Shown here: positions 1 to 11,564 of the stretch, piece after piece
How the letters are laid out: the number at the start of each line of letters is the position of its first letter
Numbering within the stretch: position 1 is the first letter of the stretch
Source: Homalodisca vitripennis
Taxonomy: Eukaryota > Arthropoda > Insecta > Hemiptera > Cicadellidae
DNA length: 64,000 nucleotides
NCBI RefSeq assembly: GCF_021130785.1
Contig: NC_060211.1
Coordinates: forward strand, 21,251,001-21,315,000
Reading direction: 5' to 3'
The notes under the pieces: model-generated
Database searches by the model: none
Told to the model about the DNA's origin: nothing
Seen by the model: only the letters and a program-made list of their open reading frames with translations
Program-made: the position numbers and the translations under genes

Positions 1-54
1 AATTGAAATAGGTAATGGAGTGCGAAAAAATACTTGCTCATAACGTAGTTACGT

Positions 55-220
55 TGGGAAGGGTTGATTCAATGTAAATGTTGACTTTACCAGTGAATGT
101 GAATGTTATTTGATGAGACGAACATGAGTACAGATTTCAGGAGTAAAGTCTGCGACAGAGTCAGATTTCAGTCGCTGCACTAAGAGGAAGGTGAACTGGA
201 GATAAAATCAACATTCATAA
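55..220. repeat. MITE-like element R4, copy 1 (diverged)
   Basis: The left edge (GGGAAGGGTTGATTCAATGT, then AAATGTTGACTTTACC) is a diverged inverted match to the right edge (AAGAGGAAGGTGAACTGG, then AGATAAAATCAACATTCAT). Both edges match the better preserved copy at 53,650-53,975. No coding capacity is seen. The reading as a terminal-inverted-repeat MITE is inference from the paired ends and the second copy. Confidence 0.4.
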
Positions 221-684
221 ACACGTGCTTTTAACACTTATTGTGGTGTCTGTAGTAGTAAATTATTTCCATACTAATGTACCGATTTTTTTTTAAACTT
301 TCGTAACTTCTATATAAATATATAATGTTTTTTTGTAATTTATATCGAGGTAAAAGGCAAATAAACAATATGAAATTGATTTCTTTTTAACAATTTGAAC
401 CATTGCGATCACAAAAGTGGATTTCTAGATACGCCTTCCTTCTTCAAATTTTAAAAATTAAACAAAATAATCTCCTTTAAATGTCTTTGAATTCAAGTAA
501 TAATAACTTAGGAGCTTTGTATAACTTTCTCTGAACATTATGTAGTTTAGGATGAGAAATTTCCTCACAATTCTGGTCCTCCCTAAGTCTGTAAGTCTCT
601 TACTATGTCCAAATGTATCCATTATCCGATGAAAGTGCTCGGTTAGAGAATTGTGATGATGAGCTTGTTGTGATATTTCATTGT

Positions 685-804
685 ACTCTTAATATTTTCA
701 GGAGGGAGTTAAGATCACTCTTAATGTTCCCTGGAGGGAGTTAAGGTTACTCTTAATGTTAACAGGAGTTTGATTGCTCTTAATGTCAACAGGAGTTAAA
801 ATCA
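685..804. repeat. Short tandem array, four ~30 bp units
   Basis: The phrase ACTCTTAATRTT...CAGGAG(GGAG)TTAAGATC recurs head to tail, with unit starts near 685, 717, 749 and 776. The period is 32, 32, 27 and 28 bp. The last two units have lost a few bases of the GGAGGGAG core. Confidence 0.7.
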
Positions 805-1889
805 CTACGTACCTCTTTTTGATGTAATGGACGATCAAGTACTCTCACCCAAAAAAATTTCCAATGTTTGACTTAGTGTATTTATCTATTTCCAAGTTAA
901 TATTTCCTTCTGCTCCAAAATTTTACTCTAAATAGTTTTATTTCTGTGAATTGCGTTGCGTAATGTATGTATTATGTAACGAGGCTTTTTTATTTTGTTT
1001 CATCGTGACGTAGGGTGCTTTCCTTTGTTAATATTTTATGTGACAAGCGATTTGTGACAACCACCATCCAAGATTTATTTTTCAAAGTTTGAGATTGGCC
1101 AATCAATTCTTGACTCTATTTTGTTACCCAACCATGTATAGTCTTACATGCAATACAAAACTATTGCACTGCAATCGTTATTAATGAGGCTTTATATTCA
1201 GCGGAAATATAGTTTACTTTGTTTTACAAGAATGGGAGTCAGGTAAAGATTCTATCTTAACTTCTAATACCTCCGTCCATTAGTACGGAATGGGGCATAA
1301 CTTTCGGTGCAGCTCCACTGATAGTGACGAAAGAAAAACATCTTTCAAGATAAGGCCCATCAAGTAACAAAATAAAGTTTTAGAGGATCTGGCCAGATAT
1401 TACCTTAGAGATCTCTAAAAATGTATACAAACCCGTAGAAAAGTTTCAATAGGTGTGGGCTAATAAAAAACGATCCCAGTTCCTATGTGCAACGCTATTT
1501 CTAATGTTTTGTTTTTCCCGTCCACTTTATAATAAAATATCACTTTTTATGGTTTATTGCTCCTTTTTCGTCTTTTTCTAACGCTTTGCCTTTACAACTG
1601 TTACAATGTATTACGGATACTCTGCCCAGTTTTTGAGTATGTATAAAGTAAAATTAAAATGTTGTTGCTGATATGAAATTTGTACAAAACCATAAACTGT
1701 ATAATTAATTGTTAGCCATTTTTATCAAAACTATTAAAAAATCTGAGTTTGTATAAAAAAGAAAACATATCTCAATCTTCTGTTTAATAAAACATAAGTT
1801 CTTATTAGGGATGTTGAATGTTCTTTACTTAGTGTGTACGTTTTTTTCATTTACACCAAGTTACGTTAAACACGAATAGCATTACACAA

Positions 1890-2025
1890 AAGCGTTTTAA
1901 CCATTCCTGTGTGTTTATGAAATAGTTCACGGGTTCAAACCTCCTCTCTTAGATATGATCTTGTTGGTTACCCCATGAGCACGGCAATTAGTGTCGCCCT
2001 GAGCATTAAAGTTAAGTTAAGTGGG
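1890..2025 (+). repeat. Possible tRNA-derived SINE fragment
   Basis: GGGTTCAAACCTCC at about 1,930 resembles a pol III B box (GGTTCRANNCC). It is followed by a unique body and a GTTAAGTTAAG tail. No convincing A box lies upstream, so this would be 5'-truncated or diverged. No second copy was found in the window, so the call is weak. Confidence 0.25.
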
Positions 2026-2771
2026 TCCATAATAAAAATGGATGGAGCGAATAGTTGATTACAAACTTACCGACCAATACTCATCTATATTTATTGACAT
2101 TTTAATTACTTATTAGGCATTGAAATATTGTATTGTTAAAAATAAAAACAAATAGATTGATATTATTAAAACCATCAATTTGAAATATTCGGAAAACAGG
2201 AGAAATACAGTTAATTCAACAAAAATTGGATCATTCGTTTGGTGTCCATTAAAAGAGTGTATTTCCACAGAATTCCTATATTTATCACTAATATGTATCA
2301 ATATAAATATTTCCTGGAAATTATGCTTCTGGACCCACCTTTGTTTACAGTAAGTTACAATGATCAATATTTAACCAAAGTCATTTGAGATATCTCTTAC
2401 GTACTTACTTATTGACAGTAATAGAGTGACAATAAATTGAAACTGTACAGTAGCCTGGGTTGTAGAACCAGAATTATGTTTGGAACCCAAAACACAGAAG
2501 TTGATGGGGTGGTAATCACTCAATACATTGTGTCGTAATTGTCACACTAATTCATAGAGAGATTGAAAATATAAAGTGAAATTAATACAGTTCTGAGGTA
2601 ATACTTACCAAATTAAAAATACGAACTACTCGTAAAAATGTGTCATTGTTTAGTAAAGAGTTCTTTAAACTTGAAATTGAAGAAGGAAGAGAAAATATAA
2701 ACGAAGAAAATTATGTACTAGTACTAAATGTATATACATATTAGAGATGTAGCCTCGAAAAGGGTTTGATA

Positions 2772-2791
2772 AATATATATATATATATCTC

Positions 2792-2837
<46 letters not shown>

Positions 2838-2842
2838 ATAAT
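2772..2842. repeat. TA microsatellite
   Basis: Two TA runs separated by CTCG are followed by a short TAA run. It lies at the 3' end of the PLE remnant. Confidence 0.95.
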
Positions 2843-3024
2843 AAACCTTTTTAACAATTTTTAAACTGTTTTATTTTCGTGCAATGTACATTTAGAATTC
2901 TGGGAATTCATCTTCAGGTACTAAAGTTAAGTTAAATTATGAAAATAAATAATTAAAACCAAATTGTCATTTGATTTTTCACTAACTTGGTGGCTAAATT
3001 TGTTGTATTTAATTTTATGTGTGA

Positions 3025-3448
3025 TCAATGCATATTTTTTAAAAGTCTATCGAATAATAAATTTGTTGTTAAAAAATCTTTGTCATTTAATAATATATAA
3101 TGATTAATTTTGGCACTTTTGTAAATTTCAAAATGTTCTAAAGTACACAATAGGCGACTTTTTTTGCTTGTGTGTAAAATTTCAAGATTGTTTTCGATAT
3201 TAGTGTATGTATGGCCGGTGTTATTTAAATGGTCTGCATATTTTGAATTTGATGATGTTTTAAATGCTTTTATGTCTTCATTAAATCTAATTTTAAGGGT
3301 TCGGCCGGTTTGTAAAATATAGTGGGATTGACAATCGTTGCAATTTAATTTGTATACTCCACTATTGTTGAATTGCTTTTGTTTTTTATTAAAAGTCCGA
3401 GGTTGTTCGAGGTTTTTAAAGCCAATTTATATCTTTGTTTATAAAATG
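3025..3448 (-). pseudogene. GIY-YIG endonuclease remnant of a Penelope-like element
   Basis: GIY-YIG nucleases nick the target DNA during PLE retrotransposition. On the minus strand the frame reads a SGVYKLNCNDC box (the GIY position), then HYILQTGR (the YIG position with the final G followed by R), then IRFNEDI, ADHLNNTGH and LEHFEIYKSA. The order GVYKL-CxxC-YIxQTGR-RFxEH-HLxxxGH-LExxEIYK is that of the PLE type. The frame stops at 3,025-3,027. Upstream of about 3,423 the frame hits a stop, and the similarity seems to continue in another frame (YKLALKTSNNLG) to about 3,448, so at least one frameshift is present. The H in place of the usual catalytic-loop residues and the truncation make it non-functional. 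Family identification is from motif order; no search was possible. Confidence 0.75.
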
Positions 3449-3868
3449 ATTTGTTACAAAATAAAAAGAAAGAAGAAAGAGATATCAAATAAATTCAATC
3501 AGACTAGCTTGGTAAACGTTGTCACAAAATTAACATATGTAAGTTATATGCATATTTTTTTGCTAGAACTGCATTTAAATTAATATGGGATTAAACAATA
3601 TGAGTTATCTTGTTTTATTCAAAAACAGAAAAAGAAACAGTGTAAGCCGCAGATGTTCAGAGTTATAATGAGTGCCAGAAGCTAAACATTTCATTAAATG
3701 AAAAAGTTTCGTGCAAGTTATAAAATACTTATATCTCACTACTTAATTAAAATGATATTCTGATTGTTAAATTAACTGCATTTAATCATTCACATTCTAA
3801 CAGAATCCCACAGTAAAACATTTTAAATTCATGTTCAATGGGAGGAGTTGTAATTAGCAAGCAGTAGA

Positions 3869-4138
3869 TTAGTTATCAAATACTAATATAGTGGCGTCAC
3901 TGTTTATTAACACCTGTTGCTTCTCAGTGTTAGCGACGGGATCTCCATCAGTAATGGGCATTGTGTTTAAATAAATACTGTCTGAATCAATACAATCCAA
4001 TAATAACTGTAATTGCAATCCGTCAACCAAATCCAACGCTGAAAGCTTTTGGCAGGGAAATAACTCAGTCGACATGCAGGCCAACCTTATTGATCGACCT
4101 TCTATGGAAATTGAGCGAGGACTCTCACATCGGATTTT
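3869..4138 (-). CDS. Unrecognised conserved C-terminal coding segment (possible exon)
   Basis: The minus strand is open from about 4,138 to a TAA at 3,869 and contains the string MPITDGDPV near its end. No family was recognised. The reason to list it is the partner in the right arm of block A (40,945-41,197, plus strand). The last ~30 codons there show mainly synonymous or conservative changes (for example I to L, V to I) and keep the same terminal stop. The right copy has an internal stop and a one-base insertion; this left copy is uninterrupted. It may be the last exon of a host gene or part of an unknown repeat. The opposite strand is also open in part, so strand assignment is inference. 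Confidence 0.3.
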   Translation of the reverse strand, partial: KIRCESPRSISIEGRSIRLACMSTELFPCQKLSALDLVDGLQLQLLLDCIDSDSIYLNTMPITDGDPVANTEKQQVLINSDATILVFDN

Positions 4139-4306
4139 GTAGCTTTAAACACACTCTACTGGAACAGTTTGGAATGGTTTGTGATCTTTATTTGAAAGAC
4201 ATTATTTCATTTTTTGTATTACAAAGTGCACATAAAATTCGGGAAAAAATCTTAAAATTACTTTATATTGAAACTGAAATAATATTAATTTATTATTGAG
4301 AAATAT

Positions 4307-4309
<3 letters not shown>

Positions 4310-4363
<54 letters not shown>
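4310..4363. repeat. TA microsatellite
   Basis: Uninterrupted TA dinucleotide run of about 27 units just outside the end of block A similarity. Confidence 0.97.
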
Positions 4364-4367
<4 letters not shown>

Positions 4368-4547
4368 TTGTTTCTGTAGGTGATTCTTTGAAGGAAAATA
4401 ATAAAAATCATAGGTAGATAACCAAATATTGGTATTTTTTAGTAAAATTAATAAATTTACTAGGACTTAAATACTTTGGTTACTCATCAGGTGGTTATTT
4501 ATCAGGTGACCACGTATAATGGACTGTGAGATATGTTGCCACTACCA

Positions 4548-4820
4548 TAGACGTAGCCATCGAGGGTTCCAAAGGGTCCGGATCCCCCAATTCTCAATTT
4601 TGTCAATTACTTTTTACTAAAAGATTATTATTATTATTACAATAATTCAGTATTAGTGAAATGCACTGCTGAAAGATCTTTCCCAACAAAGAAATGAGCC
4701 AAGAACTTTTAAGGATCAAAATGGGGTCTTAATCTTTGTCCACTAAGGGAAAGTATCAGTTGTCTAGATCCCCCCCCCCACCACATATTTTCCTGGCTAC
4801 GTATTTGGCCACTGCCATAT
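4548..4820. mobile_element. Internally deleted hAT-like transposon remnant
   Basis: The ends carry an inverted ACGTAGCCA: ACGTAGCCATCGAGG near 4,550, and CCTGGCTACGTAT near 4,790-4,802. Both are followed inward by C/G-rich runs next to GGATCCCCC or GATCCCCCC. Inside, at about 4,667-4,695 on the plus strand, a frame reads CTAERSFPT, which resembles the C-terminal dimerisation block of hAT transposases (S/T-A-E-R-S-F-S). Only about 270 bp remains, so most of the transposase is gone. hAT assignment is by motif and end structure only. Confidence 0.4.
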
Positions 4821-6585
4821 TGTTTTGGACCAAATTGAGTATTTATCATTGTGCTCTTGCATCAACAAAATACAAACTGCTAGGTGGGTAGCTATTAAGA
4901 TTTCTCACTGCAGTTTCTAAGATATTAGGAAAAATAAAAATATACCGGAATATATTGAATTGAAAATGGCAAACCTTAATGTTAATGGAGACTTCAAACA
5001 CAAGTTAAAATAGGCTGCAAAAAACATTGTTAATGAAGACCGGTGCCCCAACATTTGAGTATTATGAACTCACTGCCTGCAAAATATTACGGATAATATA
5101 TATTTTAGCTGATTCCTCTCAGTTTCAACAGTTTGATGATAAAATTTGGGGCACATAACACAGTTTCTATGGATGCCTTTCAGAACTTGATCCCATGAAA
5201 TAATCTTACCTGTGATACTTGATATATAAGATTATAACGTTATATAATATACATATGGAGTGACAACTCTCCACACCGATAACATGATATTAGGATGGCA
5301 CACACAAATAGCATTAATGTTGAATACTGGGAGATGTTACTATTCTCGCAAGAAATTATATGATGCGCTCAGTTCCCAAACTCGATTCTTCCTAAAGAGG
5401 ACTTGCTTTTGGGTGCATGTTAATTCCAAGAAACCCTAACGATAGTAGAGGTTTTTAGGGAAAACTCTTATCCTTACATCCAGTATTCATGAGCCCAACA
5501 GATTATAAATAACTAAAAAAATAATTAAATAATTAATGAAAAAATAGCGCAATAATGTGAAAGTTTGACATTTGAATAGTAAAAATAAATTCAAGAATAA
5601 ATAATATTCCTGATTTGTAAACGCGTTTCTTTCTACGTCTAAATACATGTAAATCAACAACAGTCATTAGGAGTACCCGAATAAAATTATGCAGTATATT
5701 CGGATTAAAATGAATGAAAACTAGAATTCCATTTTATTTGTTTTTTATAATCTCTAGTATGACGAAATATTTTCTACACATAATAACTGTAACTGATGAT
5801 ATAATCGTTTCGCTCAAAAATATTGAAATAATTAACGAGAAGATATGAGGCACAAGAATAAAAAGATAAAACTAAGAAAGATATATTTTGTAGCATTCTA
5901 ATAATATTACAGATGCGAAGTGCCTTTGTTTGTTTAGTTTTCATGCATAAAATATTCTACCGATTTTTCTGAAATGTTACATGTACATCCTTAGGGTCCC
6001 TGAGATGAATGTACATGTAGTTGTACATTATACAGTTAGTGGACTTGACACACAACATGACACACACACCATATCCTGACTTATACGTGTCACATCGCTC
6101 TGATATGATTAGTTTATTTTAACATAGATTGTATTTACGTGTTAGACTAGTTATTTAACTGAGTAAGATAATAGATTACAGGACTCGAAACGTAGTGTTA
6201 CAGATTTTCTAAATTACTGAATGATGGTAAGGGCCTGTTAGTTTTTTGAAAAACTCTCTGGGCTACCCCAGCTGGGTGGTGTCTAAAGCGGCAAAAATCC
6301 CATTTTGGTACCTAAAGTTGTGTAATATGAATTGAAAGGGCCTGTTAAATGTAATCAGCTGTTCTGTGTAAACTTTGTATTATGATAAGATGACGATATG
6401 TTCAATAGTTTAACCAATATTTTCAATTTGTTTACATTTATAGAGTGAAAAAAATAACAAAAATAACCAAACTATTTTATTTTAACATCGTGGCCACAAG
6501 GTAAACCAAATAATTTATTATGTATTTTACTTAAATAAAATAAATTGGGAATTTTTACTTGTCAGGTATTGAATTTTGGTTTCCT

Positions 6586-6983
6586 TAGACATTGTGGGGC
6601 GGCATATTTACGTAGCTGAAGGAGCAACCACGGAGGGTCTGGGCATTAGCATGATTCAGGAAACAATTCTGATTACAATTTATGGAAAAAACGAGCGCAG
6701 TGAGTCCGTAATTATAGTGGAATCACAAAGAAGTACGAGAGGCATTAAATTCAGTTTTTTCTTTTTGAAAATCGTACCCAATGTGTGCAGGGGACATCGA
6801 ATCCATTTCCCACTAATGATGTATAAGACATTGATTACGTATATACTACTAATGCAGTTCTTAGACTGGACCAAGGAGTATGATATTACGAAATTTATTG
6901 AAAAGCAAGTACATGTACTTTACCGTGTCATGTATAATATTTACATATGGATGACAAATAATGTAAGTATTAAAACGTTTTAG
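6586..6983 (+). CDS. Possible exon or chance open frame, unrecognised
   Basis: The frame is open for about 130 codons after TTTTGGTTTCCTTAG (a plausible splice acceptor ending near 6,588). It is less AT-rich than its surroundings in the first ~150 bp (IVGRHIYVAEGATTEGLGIS region). It does not begin with ATG. Codon content becomes AT-driven and hydrophobic toward the 3' end, where a TAG closes it. No domain is recognised and no partner exon could be identified. Confidence 0.15.
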
Positions 6984-8873
6984 TATTATTGATGTTGATT
7001 ATAGTTTTAAATGTTCAGTAACAATATCTATATCCTTAGAATGTAGAAAACTGTACTGTTTTTAATACAAATTCACAATTAAGTACGAGTATATTTAGGT
7101 ATGTTTATATTGTTTCTCGGGTCAAAAGAGGCAACTCAAAATTTTCGTTGGAAATATTTAAACTAGAAATAAATAAATCTGAAAAAAAGAACAAATCGCA
7201 ACTTTGCTTAATAAATTGGGTACTTGATGCATGATATGTGACTAATTCCTTTTTAAAAATATCATAGAACCTTATCGTATTACATCACAAGTGCTTCCAA
7301 TAAGAAAGCTATGAACTTTGACATTCATCTAAAATAGTAAGTGTTGCCGAAATTGTGGGAGCTATCGAAACAAGTATACAGAATTTTGCAATAGAAATTG
7401 CGAGCAAAGCCGCAAGTATGTGCTAGTGCAATAATGTGCCGAAACGTCTAATTGAAATTTCAAATTTTAAAAGTGTCATATGAACATAACATAGTATTTT
7501 AATATATTTATTTAAATTTTATTAGTGAATTTAAACGTATTTATTACCGAGAAATACATGATAAATATTACATAAATTACATCACTCGCAGCTCTCATTA
7601 CATATTATATTTGAATAAAAAATAAAATACATTAAATATTTTATAGATGTTACCATTACGTATATTTCACGTCTTGCCAGAGTTTACAAAGTTTACGAAG
7701 TTCATCAAGACAAGAGCGCGGATTGAGAGATGACTGATTGAGTCTTATTCAATGGCGAGCTTGATCAATACCTTCTTGTATTTCTTTGCCGAGAGAGCTC
7801 GTAATGATCCGATTATGTAGCTGCGGATGAGATGCGTTTCACAATTCAAGGAAGTTCCAGTGTTTGTAGATGAAAGAGTAGAAAAATTAGCATTAAAATC
7901 TGACACTGAAACGAATTGAAAGAAAAGGCTTTGATTTTTTTAGTTACACAGGTGTATAACATTAACAACTATTTATATTAGTATAAAATAAAATTTAATT
8001 ATAGATTGATTTGGTTTATATATATGTATTCTCTCTCAATGAACTGGTTGCACTGCACTGAATTGACGATGACGTAAAATCAGGTGATTGCACCACCATT
8101 GGCTAAGATAGTTTAATATACTCCTATAGTACAGCACCTGACCACCTGATATGGGCTGAGCGGTAGGCATGGTGTCCCTAGTTAACTGCCCTAGCCAGCA
8201 GTCGTTCCAAAATGTAACACCAAAATGTAAAGTGTTGCTGTGGTACTAAATCTAAGATAATCCCCTCAATGGAAGTCACTAACACTTTCTTTTGGTTTTC
8301 CAATTCAGTAATAAGAAAATTAAAACAATTATCACAACTCTGGTAAGAGTTTTTCATAATTCTGACACTTGAGGCAGAATTTGGGTATCTTGTCCTAAGG
8401 CTCAAAGAAAATGAGTTATGAGGATATTAAATTGTTTCGTTATGTATAATATAACAGATGGTATACGAAGTGACATGTACTTTATTGGTAAACAAACATT
8501 TAACTGCCTTAAAAAACATTTTAATAACAAAACTTAATTATCTTAATTTGTACTCAATTAAAATATACTTTCATGAATAATAAAAACGCGTGTACATACT
8601 GCAAAAACCCAAATTATTAACTATCACACTTTTTTGGTTGGTTCTGATTCAAATAAACATAAATTGTCTACATTTCCTGCTTTACATGTAAGTAATTCCT
8701 CGTGGTGAGATAAAAAAGAGTTTAATCTTTTTTGTATTTAGGGTTACTATCTTTAAGGCTGCGATTTTGTAATACAAAAATGTCCTAACCAAAACTAGTT
8801 ACACCTCTTTCTTGTTTAAAAAGTAAAAGTAAGTTCGATTAGTACTAACGATTTTTATTCACAGTTTTTTTTT

Positions 8874-8896
8874 ATATATCTATATATATATATATA
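8874..8896. repeat. Short TA microsatellite
   Basis: Short imperfect TA run with one C interruption. Confidence 0.9.
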
Positions 8897-11564
8897 AGAC
8901 TATGGTTATTTGTATAGACAGTAGGGTTTTCACACGATGTCTTAAACAATATAAAAATAGACCCTGACGGTAATATGATATTGTGTGGATTTCAAAGTAT
9001 GCTGCAATAAAATATATGTCTGACACACCGAAACGGTTTTTAAGATCCCGTGTTTATAAAATATTTATGGCTCTGCAACGCTGTTTGCTCGCGCGCAGAA
9101 CGGTTTATTTCTGCAGAGCTGATCTCGTATTGTGGAAGTGTTCAACGTCATGAACATTGTAACAATGGTAATTTAACATTAACGAGCTGTGTTAATACAT
9201 TGTTCTCTTTATATACGACGGAATTACTCGGTTTATCTACAGTCTGTCCCACGATGAGCTTTAAACGTTTAAGCTTCCATCACAGGCTCATATGTAGGTC
9301 AATCATTTTGAAACTTTATACACTTTAGAATACCAAGAATAAATGAATAAATGCATTTTATTTCTCTCAAAGACAAAATGCAATACATACACATATATAC
9401 GTTTGAAAAATTAAACAGGCCACTTTAACAAGTTGTGTGATCAGTGTTGTAAAAAAATATATAAATAAAAAATAAGAATCATTACAGTCTACCATTATTT
9501 GAAAGTCTTTGTATCCGCCCGCTGCAACATCTGATGGTAAATAATTCTGTTTAAAAAGAATAATACATAATTTAAAGTATAGAAAACATAATTGTGTAAA
9601 AATGTAAAGAATATATTTATATATATATACAGTATAAAAATATGTCCTGTTAACAATAAAGCCAAGTGATTGCAATCCTGGACATTTTTTTCATTTGTTG
9701 CATTTTTTATGTGAAGCGGAAGTTGAACGTTTCGGACCCAAGTACTTAAAAAAGGAATGACGATAAATCGATTTATTTACTTTGGGTAGTTAAAATGTTC
9801 AACAATTGCAATGTACAATTTACAACTCCTATAATTATTATGAATGTCATTCCTAAAGGGTAGCCTTTTAGTTTATTTTTCAGAATATTGAAAATAGCAA
9901 TATTATTTTTACTCCGTTGAATTAAACAACGCACAAAATTAGAAAAGTCTTAAATTAATGTTTCTGTAGAAGATTAATTTGTTGTTACCATCGGTCTGCC
10001 CTTGATATTGGTAGTAGGTCACTAGACGTCTGGCCCTTACTGGTAGTGGCATATGGGTAACTTGATTTGTAATGAGATTCCCTCCTTCCCTAGGGCTAAT
10101 AGATTATAGAGCATTAAATAGTGCTATCAATCAACGACAGACTGGCGGTTGTTGTCACTGTCTGAAAATTGAATACGCCGTGGAAAAGAAGCTTTAGTTC
10201 TCATTCCAGTAGCTCCGTCAGAATCAGTGTCAAAACAAACATGATTTTCATTCCAACTTGTCGCGTTTGACAAATTATATACTGAATTTTATAAAAAATG
10301 TGGGCTAAAGTGGTTATATAACTGAGTCAAAATACGTAGTTTTATTACTAATAATTTTTCATTAATAATAAGTCGCTACCACTATTGATTAGATATTTAA
10401 AACGTTTATGACCATCAATATGGCGTTTTCATGTAACAATATATTGTTACTCACAAAGAAATTGATAAAAAATTCTTTTATTTTTTAGCTATCTAATAAT
10501 TAGACTGCCAGTTTTCGGACTAGAAGTTATATATGGCAGCAAGTATAAAAACCCAGACAAAATAACTAACTTCCAATTACAGTAAGACATTTTTTTAAGA
10601 ATTATAACACACCTAACCATTTTTCAGACTTAGAGTTATTAAATTGTTTTGATAATATTAGGATTTATAAAAACATATTTAACTGGTTAGAAGTAAATAG
10701 TCAATTATAAAGGATGATTGCCCAAACCAGTAGAAAACAGTAATGCAGCTAAACAAGGCACAATTCCATAGGCAACACTCATCTCTGCGAAGATAACTTC
10801 AAGTTGTGCATAGATTATGTTTCAGGAGGTAAAAAAAATAATTTTCTGTATTTAAGAGTTAACTAAAATTTAAAAATTAAGTTGTTTTTCAGATACTATT
10901 CTACAACAGTTCTGAAATTTTCAATGATCTTACTTGATGTTGTAAATATAACAGAAACTATATAAATATTATATTGCCTAATAAGGCACTATTTAAGACG
11001 ACTTTATAAGTAAGGCCGGATAATGTGTCTCCATTTAACAATTAGGGTTTAATAATAAGGCTCCATTCGCACAATTGTCTGACTGGGAACCAATATAAAA
11101 CTTAAGATAAGTCGTTTAATTATTATTTTTTTTTTCTCTCAAATGAAATGATAAAAAAGAGCTCCGTAAGGAAAAATGTTCAAGTGAAAGTAGAACAAAC
11201 AAGAAAGAAGAACGCGTACTTGGTTTTTACATCTACAATTTTGTTCGCAAATGTTTTCCATCTGTTTTTACCTGATTGTTTTCCATTCATAATTATGGCA
11301 GTGTTTACGGTAAATCTGAAAAGAGCAGGTCAACGTAGACACAGTTCAATCAAAACATTACACTAAAGAAGTGGCTTATGGTGCTACACTGTACATGCTG
11401 TATGATCCATAATTCAACATCAAAGTATGACGTGGGAATTGAATCAGGTTGGTTGGAACTTGAGAGGTTTAAATGGAACCTGGACCAGGACCAAAGAGAC
11501 TCACTTCTTTTGAATCAACGAACACTGTGGTTACGTGAATGTGAAGTTACGTACTTTTGTGGTC

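Larger units (their letters stand above)
221..2469. other. Gene-less AT-rich stretch
   Basis: No open frame here has a recognisable domain. It contains a four-unit tandem array (685-804) and a possible SINE fragment (about 1,890-2,025), listed separately. The open frame on the minus strand at 2,113-2,367 is hydrophobic and AT-driven with no family resemblance. Confidence 0.5.
2743..3544 (-). mobile_element. 5'-truncated Penelope-like retroelement (PLE)
   Basis: This ~0.8 kb segment is present in the left arm of block A and absent from the right arm, so it is an insertion. It is bounded by a near-perfect 12 bp duplication: TATATACATATT (2,731-2,742) and TATATGCATATT (3,545-3,556). Read on the minus strand it carries the C-terminal GIY-YIG nuclease portion of a PLE, then a short 3' UTR, then a TA microsatellite (2,772-2,842) at the 3' side. 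The reverse transcriptase is missing, consistent with 5' truncation during target-primed insertion. Confidence 0.7.
2470..4160 (+). repeat. Inverted duplication block A, left arm
   Basis: The arm reads as the reverse complement of 40,930-41,783. Shared landmarks include the sequence around 2,505-2,560 (ATCACTCAATACATTGTGTC), the stretch after 3,565 (GGGATTAAACAA), and 3,880-4,110 (GTGGCGTCACTGTTTATTAA). The left arm is longer because a Penelope-like remnant (about 2,743-3,544) sits inside it. The two arms differ by scattered substitutions and small indels, so the duplication is not recent. Confidence 0.8.
4821..11564. other. Long gene-less stretch, no confident gene
   Basis: Nothing recognisable was found in about 6.7 kb apart from weak signals. 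These are a TA run at 8,874-8,896, a possible exon at 6,586-6,983 (listed), an A-box-like TGGGCTGAGCGGTAGGC at 8,152-8,168 without a B box, and several open frames that are short and AT-biased. The frames at 8,178-8,405, 9,050-9,328 and 9,367-9,675 have no domain signature. Confidence 0.4.

Noticed and set aside
3961..4299. Plus-strand 112-codon frame across block A
   Set aside because: Its end runs into unique AT-rich sequence. The right-arm partner continues differently, and the opposite strand shows the better conserved end.
8152..8215. A-box-like TGGGCTGAGCGGTAGGC suggesting a leucine-type tRNA
   Set aside because: No B box, no cloverleaf arms and no acceptor-stem pairing within 90 bp.
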